From the NCBI GenBank assembly GCA_025655455.1, contig JAHXIV010000037.1, positions 1 through 64,000 on the forward strand: a stretch of DNA of 64,000 nt, written 5' to 3'. The position numbers and the translations under genes were made by a program. Each line of letters starts with the position of its first letter. Position 1 is the stretch's first letter. This document shows, piece by piece, positions 18,489 through 27,283 of the stretch. The stretch is from a gamma proteobacterium symbiont of Taylorina sp. GTDB taxonomy: Bacteria > Pseudomonadota > Gammaproteobacteria > GRL18. The notes below the pieces were generated by a model that worked only from the letters and a program-made list of their open reading frames with translations, ran no database searches and was not told the origin of the DNA.

Positions 18489-19121
18489 TTATGCAAGCAA
18501 TGTATTAATTAAATTCCGATACCTCTGACAGGATTCAGTCTGACGCAGACGAAATGAATGAATTAATGCTTTTAATTCACCCAGAGCATGGGAAAACTGA
18601 TCATTGATAATCAGATATTCAAACTCTTTATAATGAGAAATTTGTGCTACTGACTCATTCATACGCAGTTGAATCACTTCATCAGAGTCCTGACCTCGCT
18701 CCTGTAAGCGGGATAATAATTCACGTTTTGACGGAGGTAAAATAAATACCGTGGTACAGGAATCAAATTGTTCACGCACCTGCTGAGCACCCTGCCAGTC
18801 AATTTCAAGGATAATATCAATGCCTGCTGCAAGTTTTTCTTTAATGGTGAGACAGGAAGTACCATAAAAATTTCCAAACACTTCAGCATGTTCAATAAAA
18901 ACATCCTCATCAATCATTTGTTTGAATTGTGTTTTATCAATAAAATGGTAATCCACCCCTCCCCGCTCACCGGGACGTTTGACTCTTGTCGTATAAGAAA
19001 CAGACACTTCAATTAAGTCCATCTCTTCCAGTAAGGCACTGACTAGACTGGTTTTACCTGCACCGGACGGCGCACTGATGATATACAACATACCACAATT
19101 TTTTTCAGGACTACTTAACAT
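18489..19121 (-). CDS. gmk: Guanylate kinase
   Basis: Gmk phosphorylates GMP to GDP with ATP. The P-loop SAPSGAGKTSL lies near the N-terminus. The GMP-binding phrases SYTTRVKRPGE and GVDYHFI and the core EIDWQGAQQV follow. I place the start at the ATG at 19121 (MLSSPEKN), giving 210 residues, near the E. coli 207. GGAAG lies seven bases upstream. The frame extends 18 codons further up with a hydrophobic leader that has no counterpart in the family. The gene leads the gmk-rpoZ-spoT set. Confidence 0.94.
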   Translation of the reverse strand: MLSSPEKNCGMLYIISAPSGAGKTSLVSALLEEMDLIEVSVSYTTRVKRPGERGGVDYHFIDKTQFKQMIDEDVFIEHAEVFGNFYGTSCLTIKEKLAAGIDIILEIDWQGAQQVREQFDSCTTVFILPPSKRELLSRLQERGQDSDEVIQLRMNESVAQISHYKEFEYLIINDQFSHALGELKALIHSFRLRQTESCQRYRNLINTLLA

Positions 19122-19195
19122 ACGATGACTTCCAAATTCAAGTTGATTTTTTACAAATACTACTACAAACAACAAAATACCTCAAAGACAAAACA

Positions 19196-19319
19196 CTCTT
19201 ATCAAACATAAAATTGCCCACTACCTTATTTGCAGATAAAGATGTTTGCAAAACGACAGCGGTCAAATTTATTGGCCGAGGACTCTTATCAAACATAAAA
19301 TTGGCCGAGGACTCTTATC
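19196..19319 (-). repeat. Dispersed repeat, copy B, with a 29-bp tandem extension
   Basis: Read on the minus strand, 19290-19196 matches the repeat at 2658-2755 block by block. Shared blocks are GATAAGAG, CCGCTGTCG, TTTGCAAACAT, TGCAAATAAGGTAG and the terminal TTTTATGTTTGATAAGAG. One end is duplicated: ATTGGCCGAGGACTCTTATC occurs at 19271-19290 and again at 19300-19319, a 29-bp period. The outer copy contains the TAA stop of the ABC ATPase gene at 19315-19317. Confidence 0.7.
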
Positions 19320-20406
19320 CATGTTGAGCACAATTGAAAACAACAATATGGCTCATATCCAGTGAGATACCCAGATAACTATTCAGCGGGTGATCATGGT
19401 GGCTGGGTGCAAGACATAAAACCGAGTAACTATCATTAATTTTCAGAGTATATAAAAATTCTGCACCACGAAAAACCTTATTCACAATTTCCAGCTGACA
19501 GGCACTTTCATCATCATGAATGAGATCATCAGGTCGAATCAGTACCTCAACAGCACAATTTAACCGGCAGCCGCAGGGTACCTTGCCATGAATAAGGCCC
19601 AGATCGGTATTAATTGTATTCTGGTCAATGATCTGTCCCGGAATAATGACTCCCTGACCAATAAAATTCGCCGCATATCTCGTGGCAGGTTGATGATATA
19701 AATTATAAGGACTTCCCCATTGAACAATATGACCTTCATGTAATAAGCCAATTTTATCCGCCATAGCAAATGCTTCATTTTGATCATGCGTCACAAGAAT
19801 AGCAGTGATACCTTCCTGCTTGATTATATTTCTTATCTCAGAGGCCAGTTGCTCACGTAATTCAACATCTAAACCTGAAAAGGGTTCATCCATCAATAAT
19901 AAATCAGGTTTAGGTGCCAGAGCACGAGCAAGTGCTACACGCTGCTGCTGACCACCGGATAATTGATGAGGAAATTTATCTCCAATATCATTCATACCAA
20001 TCATTTCAAGCAATTCATCAACTCTTTGGTTTTTTTCATTGTTGTTTAGCCGGCTCAGACCAAAGGCAATATTATGATTGACATCAAGATGAGGAAATAG
20101 AGCAAAATCCTGAAACACCATGCCCACATGGCGCTGCTCAGGAGGAATAGTCATACTTTCATCATTAACCATATGATCCCTGATCTGAATCCGTCCCTGA
20201 CTGAGCTTTTCAAAGCCGGCAATGCTTCGCAGCAGGCTGGTTTTACCACAGCCGCTGGCACCTAAAAGACAGGCAATTTCACCTGCAAAGACATTGATAT
20301 CAACCCCTTTTATCACATGATGTGAACCATAACGGATATGAATTTGTTTCATTTGTAATATTGGTTTGGTCATAGGCATAAGACTCTTAACTGGCTCATG
20401 GCTCAT
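19315..20406 (-). CDS. fbpC: Ferric iron ABC transporter ATPase
   Basis: The 363-residue ATPase drives the permease encoded upstream. It shows Walker A GASGCGKTSLL, the signature LSGGQQQRVALARAL, Walker B DLLLMDEPFSGLD and the H-loop TAILVTHDQNEA. A C-terminal regulatory TOBE-like domain of about 110 residues follows (EVLIRPDDL). It overlaps the permease gene by 11 bases and so is translated with it. Its stop codon lies inside a dispersed repeat. Iron is inferred from the binding protein and the Fur-like site in front of the operon. Confidence 0.9.
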   Translation of the reverse strand: MSHEPVKSLMPMTKPILQMKQIHIRYGSHHVIKGVDINVFAGEIACLLGASGCGKTSLLRSIAGFEKLSQGRIQIRDHMVNDESMTIPPEQRHVGMVFQDFALFPHLDVNHNIAFGLSRLNNNEKNQRVDELLEMIGMNDIGDKFPHQLSGGQQQRVALARALAPKPDLLLMDEPFSGLDVELREQLASEIRNIIKQEGITAILVTHDQNEAFAMADKIGLLHEGHIVQWGSPYNLYHQPATRYAANFIGQGVIIPGQIIDQNTINTDLGLIHGKVPCGCRLNCAVEVLIRPDDLIHDDESACQLEIVNKVFRGAEFLYTLKINDSYSVLCLAPSHHDHPLNSYLGISLDMSHIVVFNCAQHG

Positions 20407-22036
20407 ATCTGTTTTTACTGATAGACAGACTCAATAGAATAACCGGAATGATGCCGGTTAAAACAATCATAATAGCTGCACTGGCAGCGTCAGCCAGACG
20501 CTCATCTGCAGCTAATTCATAAGCTCTCACTGCCAGAGTATTGAAATTAAAAGGCCGCAGCAGCAAAGTGGCCGGAAGTTCTTTTAAAATATCGACAAAA
20601 ACAAGCAGCAAGGCAGTCAACAAACTGCTTCTCATAATGGGAATATGAATTTTTTGTAATACCTGCAAAGGTTTCAGTCCCATGGAACGGGCAGCATCAT
20701 CCATAGAGGGTTTAATTTTACCCAGCGATGACTCAACACTGCCGACAGAAACAGCTAAAAAACGCACCAGATAGGAAAAAACCAGGGCAAATAATGTCCC
20801 TGAAAACAGTAAGCCCGTAGAAAAATCAAACTGATCTCGGGTCCAGCTATCAATGCTGTTATCCAGCCATGCAAAGGGAATGACAACACCAATGGCGATG
20901 ACCGTGCCCGGGATAGCATAACCCATAGAAGCCACACGCACCATGAATTTCATAAACATAGTATTGTGCAGACGTTGACCATAGCCCATAAATAAAGCTA
21001 AGCATAAGGCCATAATTGAAGTGACAACTGCCAGTGACAGGCTATTAATAATCAGGACATAAAAGTCATCATTTATCATCTCTTCTGCTGTTTCCACAGT
21101 CCATATTAATAACTGAGAAAAAGGTAAGGCAAAACCTGATAACAGGGGTAGTAAACAAGCCATGAAAGCCAGCCATGCCCGGCCGGGTTTTAGCTGAAAA
21201 CGTTGAGCATGTGCCTGACGTCCCAGAGGCTGGTGGTAACGTGCCTGACGACGGGAAAAACGCTCCATAATAATTAATATAAAAACAAATAACAGCAGTA
21301 TTGAGGCCAGTTGTGATGCAGCACTGGCATCTCCAAGACCAAACCAGGTACGAAAAATACCTGTTGTAAAAGTACTGACACCAAAATATTCAACCGTACC
21401 AAAATCAGCCAGAGTTTCCATTAGTGCCAGGGATAATCCGGTGATAATAGCAGGTCTTGCCATTGGCAGGGCAATATAAAAAAAACTTTTCCAGGGTCCC
21501 ATACCCAGCGAGCGACTGGCTTCCAGAGTAATACTGGATTGTTCCAGAAATGCTGCACGGCTTAACAGATAAACATAGGGATACAATACCAGAGAAAGCA
21601 TGCTGATAGCACCACCAATGGAGCGAATTTCAGGAAACCAGTAATCTCCGGCTCGCCAGCCGAACCATTCACGTAAAAAAGTTTGTACAGGACCGGTAAA
21701 ATCCAACATACCCGTATAAGTATAAGCAATAATATAAGCAGGCACTGCCAAGGGTAACAAAAGTGCCCATTGAAAAAATTTTCTGCCCGGAAAATCACAA
21801 AAACTTGTCAGCCATGCAGTGGTGACACCAATACTTAAAGTACCAATACTCACCCCGAACATCAGGATGAGAGAATGAGTCACATAATCAGCCAGCACGG
21901 TATCAACCAGATGTATCCAGTTGTCACCAACACCATGAAAGACAGAACTCAAGATCACAATAACCGGTATAGAAAATAATAAACTAATGGCAGCAAGCCC
22001 CATGCGCCATCGATCAATTTCAAGCTTAATAATCAC
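20396..22036 (-). CDS. fbpB: Ferric iron ABC transporter permease
   Basis: The 546-residue inner membrane protein is a fused double permease of the FbpB/SfuB type, with about 12 transmembrane segments in two homologous halves. Each half carries an EAA-like loop contacting the ATPase: EASRSLGMGPWKSFF near residue 175 and DAARSMGLKPLQVLQ near residue 440. It overlaps the ATPase gene at its 3' end and touches the binding protein gene by one base at its 5' end, so the three form one operon. Confidence 0.92.
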   Translation of the reverse strand: MIIKLEIDRWRMGLAAISLLFSIPVIVILSSVFHGVGDNWIHLVDTVLADYVTHSLILMFGVSIGTLSIGVTTAWLTSFCDFPGRKFFQWALLLPLAVPAYIIAYTYTGMLDFTGPVQTFLREWFGWRAGDYWFPEIRSIGGAISMLSLVLYPYVYLLSRAAFLEQSSITLEASRSLGMGPWKSFFYIALPMARPAIITGLSLALMETLADFGTVEYFGVSTFTTGIFRTWFGLGDASAASQLASILLLFVFILIIMERFSRRQARYHQPLGRQAHAQRFQLKPGRAWLAFMACLLPLLSGFALPFSQLLIWTVETAEEMINDDFYVLIINSLSLAVVTSIMALCLALFMGYGQRLHNTMFMKFMVRVASMGYAIPGTVIAIGVVIPFAWLDNSIDSWTRDQFDFSTGLLFSGTLFALVFSYLVRFLAVSVGSVESSLGKIKPSMDDAARSMGLKPLQVLQKIHIPIMRSSLLTALLLVFVDILKELPATLLLRPFNFNTLAVRAYELAADERLADAASAAIMIVLTGIIPVILLSLSISKNRYEP

Positions 22037-23070
22037 TATCTCCAGCCGGCTCTATCCATAATTTTTACAGCTTCTGTATTATTAACACCCAGTTGATTCA
22101 AATTAATACTATCCGCTTTAAACTCACCCCAGCTCATAAGCAAATCACTGGGTGGTACATCCCGTCGCACCGGATATTCAAAATTCACATCGGCATACCA
22201 GCGCTGAGATTCTTTTGAGGATAGAAATTCTATCAGCTTTTGTGCATTGGCTTTGTTTTTGCCAAATTTAGTCACGGCTGCACCACTGATGTTCACATGA
22301 GTACCCCGATCATTTTGATTGGGCCAGAAGATTGCCATAGCTGCAGCAGCCTGTTTCTGATTAGATTTTTTAGAGGTCAGCATTTTTCCAAAATAATAGG
22401 TATTGGCAATGGCTATATCACATTGACCTGCGGCAGCCGCTTTAATTTGATCTCTATCCCCGCCTTTAGGCTTTATAGCCAGATTTTTCACAAAATCATT
22501 TGCCCATTGCTGAGTTTTTTCTTTGCCGTTAACTGCCAGCATTGAAGCAACCAGAGACTGATTATAGATATTATTTGAGGAACGGATACAAATTCGTTTT
22601 TTAAACTGATTTTCAGCAAGAGACTCATAAGTGGATAATTCCTCAGGATCAACAAGTCCTTTGACATAAAAGACAGGACGCGCACGTACACTGAGACCAT
22701 ACCAGTATCCCTCTGGATCGCGGAAATTATCAGGAATTGCCCGGTTAAGCGTATCAGATTGAATCCTGGTTAAAACACCAGCACTTTTTGCCCGATATAA
22801 CCGTCCCGCATCCGTAGTAATTAACACATCAGCATGAGTATTTCTGCCTTCTGATTCAATACGTTTTAATAAGGCATCAGCCTTGCCGGTAATTAAATTG
22901 ACATGAATACCTGTCTGCTCACTAAATTGTTCAATAAGCGGCTTAATCAGAGCTTCTTTCCTTGCTGAATAAACATTCACTTCAGCAGCGAAAACTGAAG
23001 AAGAAATTGCAGATAATACTAAACTGACCAGAGCAGTCAATAGTAAATTTTTTTTATAAAACATAATCAA
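22036..23070 (-). CDS. fbpA: Periplasmic ferric iron-binding protein
   Basis: The 344-residue product has a signal peptide ending SSVFAAE near residue 28. The mature protein starts EVNVYSARKE, the typical start of FbpA/FutA ferric-binding proteins. The segment RPVFYVKG and the paired tyrosines in IANTYYFGKML are typical iron ligand positions of the family. It captures ferric iron in the periplasm for the FbpBC complex. It is the first gene of the operon, with a Fur-like sequence 56-74 bases upstream of its start. No TonB receptor gene is adjacent. Confidence 0.92.
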   Translation of the reverse strand: MIMFYKKNLLLTALVSLVLSAISSSVFAAEVNVYSARKEALIKPLIEQFSEQTGIHVNLITGKADALLKRIESEGRNTHADVLITTDAGRLYRAKSAGVLTRIQSDTLNRAIPDNFRDPEGYWYGLSVRARPVFYVKGLVDPEELSTYESLAENQFKKRICIRSSNNIYNQSLVASMLAVNGKEKTQQWANDFVKNLAIKPKGGDRDQIKAAAAGQCDIAIANTYYFGKMLTSKKSNQKQAAAAMAIFWPNQNDRGTHVNISGAAVTKFGKNKANAQKLIEFLSSKESQRWYADVNFEYPVRRDVPPSDLLMSWGEFKADSINLNQLGVNNTEAVKIMDRAGWR

Positions 23071-23125
23071 TAAGCCTTAAATTATTAAAGAACATATAGT
23101 TTAAATCAATAAGCATTAAATGTAA

Positions 23126-23144
23126 ATACCAATCATTCTCATTT
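23126..23144 (-). promoter_or_regulatory. Candidate Fur box upstream of fbpA
   Basis: On the minus strand the sequence reads AAATGAGAATGATTGGTAT, which matches the core of the Fur consensus GATAATGATAATCATTATC in most of its A/T/G pattern. It sits 56-74 bases before the fbpA start, where it could overlap a promoter. The location before an iron uptake operon strengthens the call; the match is imperfect on the right half. Confidence 0.55.
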
Positions 23145-23228
23145 ATATTTATTAAAGTGATTCTTTATAAAACTTCAATTCACTATTGAGTCATCTTATA
23201 ATGTTCAATAAAAAATCGGATAACATTA

Positions 23229-23607
23229 ATGAGTAGTAATAGTCTTTATATTGCTTCCATGGCAACAAAATCAGGCAAGCTGGCGATTACTATGGGAATA
23301 ATCCTAGAAAACGCAGTGGACATCGTTACGAAATGTTCAAAAGTGCTGTAGATAAAGGGTTTTACTGGATAATGGAAGTTCTAACACATCATATTGAATA
23401 AGTGGCTTTTTTCGACCGGTTATAGATGAAAGCAGAGGCATAGACAATGATATTAAATTAATTCGCAGTCAATATTGTCCTGAAATGAGTTACAAAGACT
23501 GTTATGGCTTTGAATTAGAAGAGGTTAAGGCTCTGGCAGCCGTGGATAAAGCCGCCTGCCAAGATTCATTTATTACATTATTATGGAAGCTATCGTTAAC
23601 TTCATAA
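23229..23607 (+). pseudogene. pta: Decayed N-terminal fragment of phosphate acetyltransferase
   Basis: Pieces of the Pta N-terminal P-loop-like domain are readable in different frames. From the ATG at 23229 one reads SNSLYIASMATKSGKLAITMGI. About 70 bases later comes MEVLTHHIE (from 23375) followed by a stop. Then FFRPVIDESRGIDNDIKLIRS and SYKDCYGFELEEVKALAA continue in another frame to a TAA at about 23607. The remaining 500 or so residues of Pta, including the catalytic PTA_PTB domain, are absent. An intrusion of about 70 bases sits between the first two pieces. The gene is clearly dead; whether an intact pta exists elsewhere is unknown. Confidence 0.8.
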
Positions 23608-23617
23608 CCGTCTGAAA

Positions 23618-24247
23618 TTATTTACTGGTTATCCTGACATTTAAATTGGGATCCTTCAGAAATTCTGTAGCACCCCAATTGGCCTGTACAACCAGACCTG
23701 TATCAATGAGTTGGTATAATGAAACACCGGGTACCAGAGAAACAGCTACTCCTGATGCAGTCCCTTTCCCGGCAATTTTCATGACCGCATCACCTGAGGC
23801 ATTCAACTGCAAACCAATATTCGTGAATTGATCAAAAACAGTCTCATTATCAAACACCATAACACCATGGAATGATTTATAACCAACTCCCGGACCTGTT
23901 CCTGCCCTGATAGCATTCATAAAGATGGGGGTCTGTGTTTTATTATCATAAACAACACCCAGTCCGGTTCCAGCAACATAGAGCACCAGATTAACCACCT
24001 GGCCTTCAAACACACCATAACCAAAGCCATTTTTTATGTCTTCTTCTGCCTCAGGATATTCTTTATACAAACGCTCCAGCGTTTCTTTTGCCATAGTCTC
24101 GATATCCTGACGTTTCGCTGCAATATCTTCAGGAGCTATAGTGTCATACTTTATTCTTTGTTCCGATAAAAATTCATCATTGGCAACAGCACTAATTTGT
24201 ATACCTGTTAAAAGGCAAAAAAAAACGCTTAAAATTACTTTATTCAC
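23618..24247 (-). CDS. Exported SYLF-domain (YSC84-like) protein
   Basis: The 209-residue product has a signal peptide (residues 1-22, SAVAND). It then carries a SYLF/YSC84-type lipid-binding domain: FGYGVFEG, TGLGVVYDN, AGTGPGVGYKS, VFDNETVFDQF and the end SLVPGVSLYQLIDTGLVVQANW. Related domains bind phosphoinositides in eukaryotes and have unclear roles in bacterial periplasm. It lies downstream of the OprD-like gene on the same strand, 156 bases apart. A second SYLF protein is at 36696-37355. Confidence 0.8.
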   Translation of the reverse strand: MNKVILSVFFCLLTGIQISAVANDEFLSEQRIKYDTIAPEDIAAKRQDIETMAKETLERLYKEYPEAEEDIKNGFGYGVFEGQVVNLVLYVAGTGLGVVYDNKTQTPIFMNAIRAGTGPGVGYKSFHGVMVFDNETVFDQFTNIGLQLNASGDAVMKIAGKGTASGVAVSLVPGVSLYQLIDTGLVVQANWGATEFLKDPNLNVRITSK

Positions 24248-24403
24248 TGACTAATCCTTTTATAATAAGTCTGAAATACAAGAGACATAAATTATATATC
24301 ATAAATCTTTTAAACTCATCTATTTATAAAAAAGGGATACGACATCATCTTAATTCTTTCTCAATGAGAATCTTAATATCTTGGCAAAATTCAGGCAGGC
24401 AAA

Positions 24404-25849
24404 TTAAAATTTATAATCCAGATATAGACGTGCGTCAACAAAATCATCTGTCACATTATCAAAATCATAACCATGAATACGCTGATATTCATCAAAGTCA
24501 TAGCCGGTATTGTAATCGTTATATGCTAAGCGGAACTGGACACTTAAGCCGTCCAGAGAGAAATTACCCAGGCTGCTCTGTTTGGCAAAGGAATAATTAA
24601 TATCAAAAGTTGTTTCTGCTCTGTCCTGTCTGGCATCAGTTTGAGAAAGATTATCCGGCAGATTGTAATCAGCATAGCGCAGACGCATCACCACACCTGG
24701 AATAAAGCTGCTATGGCCGAACTGATATTGTACTCCGGCACCATAGGATTTTGTCCCTGCCAGCTCTGAATCCTGAACCTGGAATGAATTAAACATCTGC
24801 GGTGATCCCCAGCGCACAAAAATACTGCCGCCATCATAGGAATTCTCATTATAATCAACTTCATTATAGCCAATAAAAAAGGTAAATCCCCGCGTCACTG
24901 CCTGTAACTTTAGTCCATAAAACCAGGTGTCAATATTTCCTGCGATATGATCACCAACATCAAACTGATTGGCATATTGAGCAGCAAGGCTGACAGCAAC
25001 ATCACTATTTTCCGGTGTAAAGTTATACTGACCATATAAATACAGAGTATTCACAAAGTCATTAATATAGTAACTCCATCCTTCCAGTGAAACTGCATCA
25101 TTATTATAGAGCAGACCCGCCATACTCATTTCTTTTTTCTCACCAATATATCCGCTACTGTCATAGTCTGATGGGTCATAGTGTCCACGCACCAGTTGTT
25201 TCCCGCTACTAAATTCTTTTAAGCGGGCACTTTGTGCCATATCAATAAATTTTTCAGCATTACGCTCTTTCATTTTGGTAATATAAGCAAGATTAAATTT
25301 CAGATTATCAAAAACGGTATTCTCATAAACACCCCCTTCATGAGTCAATGGAGTCATACGGATATTGGATAAAGAAACAAAGCGATAATCCGGCATTTCC
25401 TGGCGTCCGACTTTAATGAGATGCTTATCCTGTTCGAATTTAATATAAGCCTCACCCCAAACAGTATAAGAATCCTGTCCGCCATCAGTCTCATACAGAC
25501 CACCCAGACCTTTTCGATCAGATGGGTTATTACCAAATGGCTGAGATGTATAGAGAGTCGCACCGATAGAAGTATTATAAAAAGGTGCAGTTTCATAGCC
25601 TAAATAACCACCAATGGCTGTGTATTGCTGTGTTTTTTCATTGGAAATATCTGCAGTTGAACTATCCTGAAGGACATGCAGATTACTATCACGGTACTGT
25701 CCGCTATAACGCAGAAATTTTTTAAACGTTCCCTGAGTTAAAGCATATTCCAGAGTATTAACTTCTGACAAATCATCTAATTCTCCTTCACCTGCAAAAC
25801 TATTTGTAATTAAAATAAAGGGAACAATCAGGCCGTATCTATACTTCAT
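24404..25849 (-). CDS. OprD-like outer membrane porin
   Basis: The 481-residue protein has a signal peptide (cleavage near SFAGE) followed by a beta-barrel pattern of alternating hydrophobic residues. It ends in the aromatic residue of YLDYKF, as outer membrane proteins do. Phrases such as KKFLRYSGQYRD, LGYETAPFYN, IKVGRQEMPDYRF and MTPLTHEGGVYEN match the OprD family of substrate-specific porins (amino acids, organic acids). The neighbouring dicarboxylate symporter on the opposite strand suggests organic acid uptake, but this is inference. Confidence 0.85.
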   Translation of the reverse strand: MKYRYGLIVPFILITNSFAGEGELDDLSEVNTLEYALTQGTFKKFLRYSGQYRDSNLHVLQDSSTADISNEKTQQYTAIGGYLGYETAPFYNTSIGATLYTSQPFGNNPSDRKGLGGLYETDGGQDSYTVWGEAYIKFEQDKHLIKVGRQEMPDYRFVSLSNIRMTPLTHEGGVYENTVFDNLKFNLAYITKMKERNAEKFIDMAQSARLKEFSSGKQLVRGHYDPSDYDSSGYIGEKKEMSMAGLLYNNDAVSLEGWSYYINDFVNTLYLYGQYNFTPENSDVAVSLAAQYANQFDVGDHIAGNIDTWFYGLKLQAVTRGFTFFIGYNEVDYNENSYDGGSIFVRWGSPQMFNSFQVQDSELAGTKSYGAGVQYQFGHSSFIPGVVMRLRYADYNLPDNLSQTDARQDRAETTFDINYSFAKQSSLGNFSLDGLSVQFRLAYNDYNTGYDFDEYQRIHGYDFDNVTDDFVDARLYLDYKF

Positions 25850-25965
25850 TTTTTTCTCTGCTATAATTGCCTATTAATCAATACATCGTTAATATGATAT
25901 AAAAAAACATCTACTTGGTACAGCAGTATAATCATAGTTCATATAGTGACTAATAGGAAATTAAT

Positions 25966-27198
25966 ATGTTTCAGTTTATGCAAAAACATTCATCACTCAA
26001 TAAATTAGTAATGACTGGTATTATATTAGGTATTATTTTTGGTATTGTCCTGCCTGAAATTGCATTACAGCAAAAAGTTATTGGTACTGCATTTGTCAGT
26101 TTTTTAAAAATGCTGGTTGTCCCTCTGGTATTTGCTTCTATTTTTTCTGCTGTTTCCGGTCTGGGTACATTGGAACAATTAAAAAATATCGGCCTTAAAA
26201 CCATACTGCTTTATCTGATCACTACAGCTTTATCTGTGCTGCTTGCTATTCTCATGATGAATATTTTTAATATCGGCGATGTAGTATCCGCTGATGGGCT
26301 TCACTATGAGGGTGCCAATAATATGGATGAGTTTTCAGGGACAAAGATGCTTTTGAGCTTTATTCCTACTAATATTTTTCAGGCTCTGGCAACCGGTGAT
26401 ATGATGAAGGTGATTGTATTTGGTGTTTTATTAGGTATTGCCACCCTATATCTGGAAGAGCAGGAACATAAAACATTATTAAAATTTTCAACTGCTGTCA
26501 GTAACGCAATGCTTAAGATTGCTGAATGGATTATAAAGCTCACTCCTATTGGAGTCTTCAGTCTGATCAGTTATGTGGTCGCTGAACAGGGTATTGATGT
26601 TATTATCGGCTTATGGAAATATATGCTGCTGGTGCTTGCGGTACTCTTAATTCATGGTCTTTTGACTTTACCATTAGTTTTATCTGTGCTGGCCAAGATT
26701 AATCCCTATCGCTACTTGAATAATATTAAAGAAGTACCTTTAATGGCTTTCTCCACAGCCTCCAGTGCAGCAACCTTACCTGTGAGTATGAAAGTAGTAC
26801 AGGAAAAAGGCGGTGTAAAGAAAGAAAATGCTGCATTTGTCCTGCCATTAGGGGCTACAGTTTCAATGGATGGTACTGCAGCCTATCTCACTATTGCGGT
26901 CATGTATATTGCTAATTTATCCGGAGTCACTTTAAATTTTGGTGACCAGTTATTATTAGGTATTACAGTGGTGGCATTAAGTGTCGGCGTCGCAGCATTA
27001 CCCAGCGCTTCTCTTGTCATGATGGTGGTTATATTACACCAAATCGGTTTGTCAGTGGAATATTTAGCATTAATTGTTGCTGTTGACCGAATTCTGGATA
27101 TGGCAAGAACCTCACTCAATGTGACCTCTGATATGGTGGTCACTAAAATTGTGGATACTCTAAGCCGCCGCAATACCGCTCAAGCAACATGGGACTAA
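25966..27198 (+). CDS. Dicarboxylate/amino acid:cation symporter (DAACS family)
   Basis: The 410-residue inner membrane carrier belongs to the GltP/DctA family. It has the serine-rich hairpin AFSTASSAATLPVSM and the ion and substrate site GATVSMDGTAAYL (the family's NMDGT motif reads SMDGT). A C-terminal MARTSLNVTSD motif contains the substrate-binding Arg/Asn residues. Glutamate, aspartate or C4-dicarboxylates are likely substrates with Na+ or H+. It is divergent from the porin gene with a shared 116-base region. The related fused transporter at 31501-33669 closes this transporter group. Confidence 0.93.
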   Translation: MFQFMQKHSSLNKLVMTGIILGIIFGIVLPEIALQQKVIGTAFVSFLKMLVVPLVFASIFSAVSGLGTLEQLKNIGLKTILLYLITTALSVLLAILMMNIFNIGDVVSADGLHYEGANNMDEFSGTKMLLSFIPTNIFQALATGDMMKVIVFGVLLGIATLYLEEQEHKTLLKFSTAVSNAMLKIAEWIIKLTPIGVFSLISYVVAEQGIDVIIGLWKYMLLVLAVLLIHGLLTLPLVLSVLAKINPYRYLNNIKEVPLMAFSTASSAATLPVSMKVVQEKGGVKKENAAFVLPLGATVSMDGTAAYLTIAVMYIANLSGVTLNFGDQLLLGITVVALSVGVAALPSASLVMMVVILHQIGLSVEYLALIVAVDRILDMARTSLNVTSDMVVTKIVDTLSRRNTAQATWD

Positions 27199-27283
27199 TC
27201 AGAACCCTGCAGTCAGACTTGAATTTGGTCACCACCATTTGTACTAACATAAATATTCTAATAAATAAGCATCAGGAAAAAGT

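Noticed and set aside
24355-24375. Second possible Fur-like site (CTCAATGAGAATC) near the porin gene end
   Set aside because: It lies downstream of the porin gene and more than 100 bases upstream of the SYLF start, and matches only part of the consensus.
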